From Ancylobacter sonchi (GTDB lineage Bacteria; Pseudomonadota; Alphaproteobacteria; Rhizobiales; Xanthobacteraceae): a stretch of 64,000 bases of DNA. The stretch spans positions 124,001 through 188,000 of the forward strand of contig NZ_JAHBGF010000016.1 of assembly GCF_018390695.1 (NCBI RefSeq), written 5' to 3'. Below the pieces are notes generated by a model. It did no database searches and was not told where the DNA came from. It saw only the letters and a program-made list of their open reading frames with translations. Positions 62,079 to 64,000 of the stretch are shown one piece after another. A program made the position numbers and the translations under genes. The first letter of the stretch is position 1. The number at the start of each line of letters is the position of its first letter.

Positions 62079-62495
62079 ATGACCGCGACCACGCTCTTCA
62101 CCGGCACCGCCACCGCCAAGGGCGGCCGCCACGGCCATTCCGCCACCAGCGACGGCTCGGTGTCCGTCGATCTCGGCATGCCGAAGAATGGCGTGCTGGA
62201 GCCGGGCAAGACCACGCCGGAGCACCTGTTCGCCACCGGCTATGCCGCCTGCTTCGGCTCGGCGGTGGAAGCGGTCGGCGGGCAGAAGAAGCTCGACGTC
62301 TCCGACGCCTCGGTGACGGTGGCCGCCTCGCTGCAGAAGAGCGACACCGGCTTCAGCCTGGCGGTGAAGCTCACCCTCAAGGCGCCGGCGCTGACCAAGG
62401 AGCAGGCGCAGGAAGTGATCGAGGCGGCGCACCAGATGTGCCCCTATTCCAAGGCGACGCGCGGCAATATCCCGGTCGAGCTGGCGGTGGAGTGA
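62079..62495 (+). CDS. ohr: organic hydroperoxide resistance protein (Ohr/OsmC family)
   Basis: A 138-residue thiol peroxidase that reduces organic hydroperoxides. The peroxidatic Cys58 is in FATGYAACFGSAVE and the resolving Cys121 in QMCPYSKATRGNIPVEL, the Ohr form rather than the OsmC form. AAGGAG lies six bases before the ATG. No ohrR regulator gene is adjacent. The gene is isolated between two non-coding gaps. Confidence 0.93.
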   Translation: MTATTLFTGTATAKGGRHGHSATSDGSVSVDLGMPKNGVLEPGKTTPEHLFATGYAACFGSAVEAVGGQKKLDVSDASVTVAASLQKSDTGFSLAVKLTLKAPALTKEQAQEVIEAAHQMCPYSKATRGNIPVELAVE

Positions 62496-62989
62496 CGCCG
62501 CAGGCGGACGTGTCGGCCCGGTTTCACGCCGGGCCGGTACCCGCCTGTCCCGCCATATCGGCGTCGCCGTTCCCGGGAGCGCGGTTCGGAAGGCGCGAGT
62601 TCGGGGACGCCAACCGCAGACGCGGAGTCAGGCGAGCGTCCCGCGCGACGATCCGCCGCTCGGGGTAGGAAGCGTTCGCCCATCGGCAGGCGCGCCCGTC
62701 GCACGTCCCGGCAACGCCGCGGGCAAGAGGCTTTCACGAGAAAGGCGGCCCGAAGGCAGGGCTCCCTCGCCGGCCGGCAAGCACCCGCCCCCTTCACGAC
62801 ATTGTCGCCGACGGGCATTCCGGTACGCATCGTCGTCGGCCGGAGCCGACCCACGCCGGTTGCCGCGAGCACGTGCACAAGTAAACGCAGGCGACATCGC
62901 GGCCAGCGCGGGTTCCCGGGCAAACGGCCCGGTCAACCACACTGCCGCACGCTGGCCGGCGCAGTTCGACGCGCGCCGCCGAAAGCGGC
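62496..62989. other. 494-base gap after ohr, no gene seen
   Basis: Open frames here are short, Arg/Pro-rich and without family resemblance, so I call none. CGGCCCGG and CCGGGCCG (62514-62536, seven-base loop) form a perfect hairpin 18 bases after the ohr stop, without a T-run. The rest is GC-rich with no repeat or RNA that I recognise. The region may be the scar of a lost gene. Confidence 0.5.
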
Positions 62990-63379
62990 CTAGGCCGCGT
63001 CGCGCCGATGGTCGGGCAGCGCCGCCGGGCCGATCGGGCCCATGGCACCGCCCGGCGCCAGCGGAACGCGCGGCGCGCGCTCCGACATCGCCGCGCGCAG
63101 GCTGTCCACCTGCGCATTGGCCCGGCGCGCCTCGCGGCCGGCGCTGCGCGCCGCCCGGCGATAACGGCCCTGCCGCAGCCACACCGCGACCCCGCCCAGC
63201 ACCACGCCGATGACGAGGCTCGCCAGCACCACCACGAAGAGCGGCAGCTCCGCCGACAAGGCACCGGCAAAGGGATCCAGCACCAGCGTCACCGGATGAC
63301 GGTTTGCCACCGCCAGCATGATGAGGCCGATGGAGACCGGCAGGATCAGCACGATGGTTAGGATGCGACGCAACAGCAC
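62990..63379 (-). CDS. LapA-domain (DUF1049) membrane protein
   Basis: A 129-residue inner-membrane protein with two hydrophobic helices (ILTIVLILPVSIGLIMLAV and LPLFVVVLASLVIGVVLGGV) around the VANRHPVTLVLDPF loop, typical of lipopolysaccharide assembly protein A domains. A basic, helical tail follows (LRQGRYRRAARSAGREARRA). It starts at GTG with GGAGTGAAGG upstream. It lies just downstream of ihfB, its usual place in rhizobia. Confidence 0.85.
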   Translation of the reverse strand: MLLRRILTIVLILPVSIGLIMLAVANRHPVTLVLDPFAGALSAELPLFVVVLASLVIGVVLGGVAVWLRQGRYRRAARSAGREARRANAQVDSLRAAMSERAPRVPLAPGGAMGPIGPAALPDHRRDAA

Positions 63380-63406
63380 GCCTTCACTCCCGCTTGCTCA
63401 GGCCGG

Positions 63407-63700
63407 CTATTCGAGATCCACGCCGCCGTTCAGGCGCTCGCGCATCTCCTTGCCGGTCTTGAAATAGGGCACGGCCTTGCCGTCGACCGCCACATGCGCG
63501 CCGGTGCGCGGGTTGCGCCCGGTGCGCGCCGGGCGCGCCTTTACCGAGAAGGCGCCGAAGCCGCGCAATTCCACCCGGTCACCCCGGGCGAGCGCGCCAA
63601 CGATCTCGTCGAGGATCGCATTCACGATGTTCTCGACGTCGCGCTGATAGAGATGCGGATTGGCTTCCGCGATACGCTGGACTAGTTCCGACTTGATCAT
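63407..63700 (-). CDS. ihfB: integration host factor beta subunit
   Basis: A 97-residue DNA-bending protein that pairs with Ihf[20 protein letters not shown] begins the helical body. The beta-arm segment [20 protein letters not shown] carries the DNA-intercalating Pro, and [13 protein letters not shown] ends it. The frame is open upstream to 63781, but the ATG at 63700 fits the family. The gap before it is AT-rich and should hold the promoter. Confidence 0.95.
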   Translation of the reverse strand: MIKSELVQRIAEANPHLYQRDVENIVNAILDEIVGALARGDRVELRGFGAFSVKARPARTGRNPRTGAHVAVDGKAVPYFKTGKEMRERLNGGVDLE

Positions 63701-63784
63701 CGACGCCCCGGCCCCTTTTTCGTCTTCGGCTCGTCGTAAATCCGAAAACACTTTATTCTCGAAACTGTTGGCTCCCCCCAAAGC

Positions 63785-64000
63785 CTAATCGCGAGGGTGC
63801 CAGAGGGCCAAGAGACCGTCAAGGCGAGACTGCGCCGCGGCGTCGAAAGCCGGGCCGATCAGCAGGGTCGCGACGTCGTCGAGCCCGAACAGCCCCATGA
63901 GCCGCGCGCTGGCCGCCTTGAGCCAGCCGAATTCCTCGCTGGAACGCCCGGTGCGCCACACCCGCACCGGCAGAGTCTCGGCCACGTTGCGCTCGCGCGC
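63785..64000 (-). CDS. C-terminal end of a probable signal peptide peptidase SppA (5' end outside window)
   Basis: The frame is open to the window edge, giving the last about 71 residues of a protein: RERNVAETLPVRVWRTGRSS to LDGLLALWHPRD. The LPVRVW segment followed by a small-residue-rich helix resembles the end of SppA proteins, and sppA precedes ihfB in many rhizobia. The identity rests mostly on this context. No catalytic part is visible. Confidence 0.5.
   Translation of the reverse strand, partial: ARERNVAETLPVRVWRTGRSSEEFGWLKAASARLMGLFGLDDVATLLIGPAFDAAAQSRLDGLLALWHPRD

Noticed and set aside
62444-63182. Minus-strand open frames of 159 and 184 codons in the gap between ohr and the lapA-like gene
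   Set aside because: Arg/Pro/Ala-rich composition, overlap with known genes in other frames, no ribosome site and no recognisable motif.

Overview
The window is chromosomal DNA from a high-GC alphaproteobacterium, most likely order Hyphomicrobiales (Rhizobiales). A Xanthobacteraceae-like genus is possible, but I cannot fix it from sequence alone. The evidence is: very GC-rich third codon positions; an AccD that has lost most of its zinc-ribbon cysteines, as I recall for rhizobia; the order HAD-IIA / ribF / ileS / lspA / two M16 peptidases; rimP-nusA-ylxR-infB-rbfA-truB-rpsO-pnp; and family markers such as DUF3422, DUF2007 and an Arg/Glu-rich RluB tail. I saw no transposase, integrase, phage gene, rRNA, tRNA or CRISPR array. 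Almost everything is core housekeeping DNA with some small accessory inserts.

Layout. 1-4.5 kb: the end of dihydroorotase, truA and polA. 4.5-7.4 kb (minus): sulfate transport genes sbp-cysT-cysW, with two strong hairpins between sbp and cysT and no cysA. 7.6-12.9 kb: trpFBA-accD-folC. 13-13.6 kb (minus): infC, apparently starting at AUU. 13.8-20.5 kb: a hydrolase, rsmD, rluB with a 204-bp repeat tail, tadA, a patatin-like protein and purD. 20.7-23.9 kb (minus): macA-macB efflux genes. 24-28.8 kb: an S49 peptidase, a tRNA methyltransferase, a DUF2007 protein, a long-chain prenyl diphosphate synthase, a YnfA-like protein and ispE. 28.9-39.8 kb: the translation/RNA supercluster rimP to pnp, with a probable leader attenuator in front and a textbook terminator behind. 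39.9-48.3 kb: an orphan gene, an asparaginase and a glycolate-oxidase operon (glcD, an 8-oxoguanine-deaminase-like amidohydrolase, glcE, glcF, an ABM monooxygenase). 48.2-52 kb: three envelope or hypothetical proteins. 52-61.8 kb (minus): the M16 pair, a hypothetical secreted protein, lspA, ileS, ribF and a HAD-IIA phosphatase. 62-64 kb: ohr, lapA-like, ihfB and the end of a probable sppA.

How the genes work together. The main modules are tryptophan and fatty-acid precursor synthesis, ribosome assembly and transcription (RimP, NusA, IF2, RbfA, TruB, S15, PNPase, IF3), glycolate oxidation, and lipoprotein/membrane maintenance. I found no obvious new defence or mobile system. The most unusual signals are non-coding: short (13-15 bp) tandem repeats placed exactly at gene edges at four loci, a large in-frame DNA repeat in rluB, regulatory hairpins, and several clean dyad operators.
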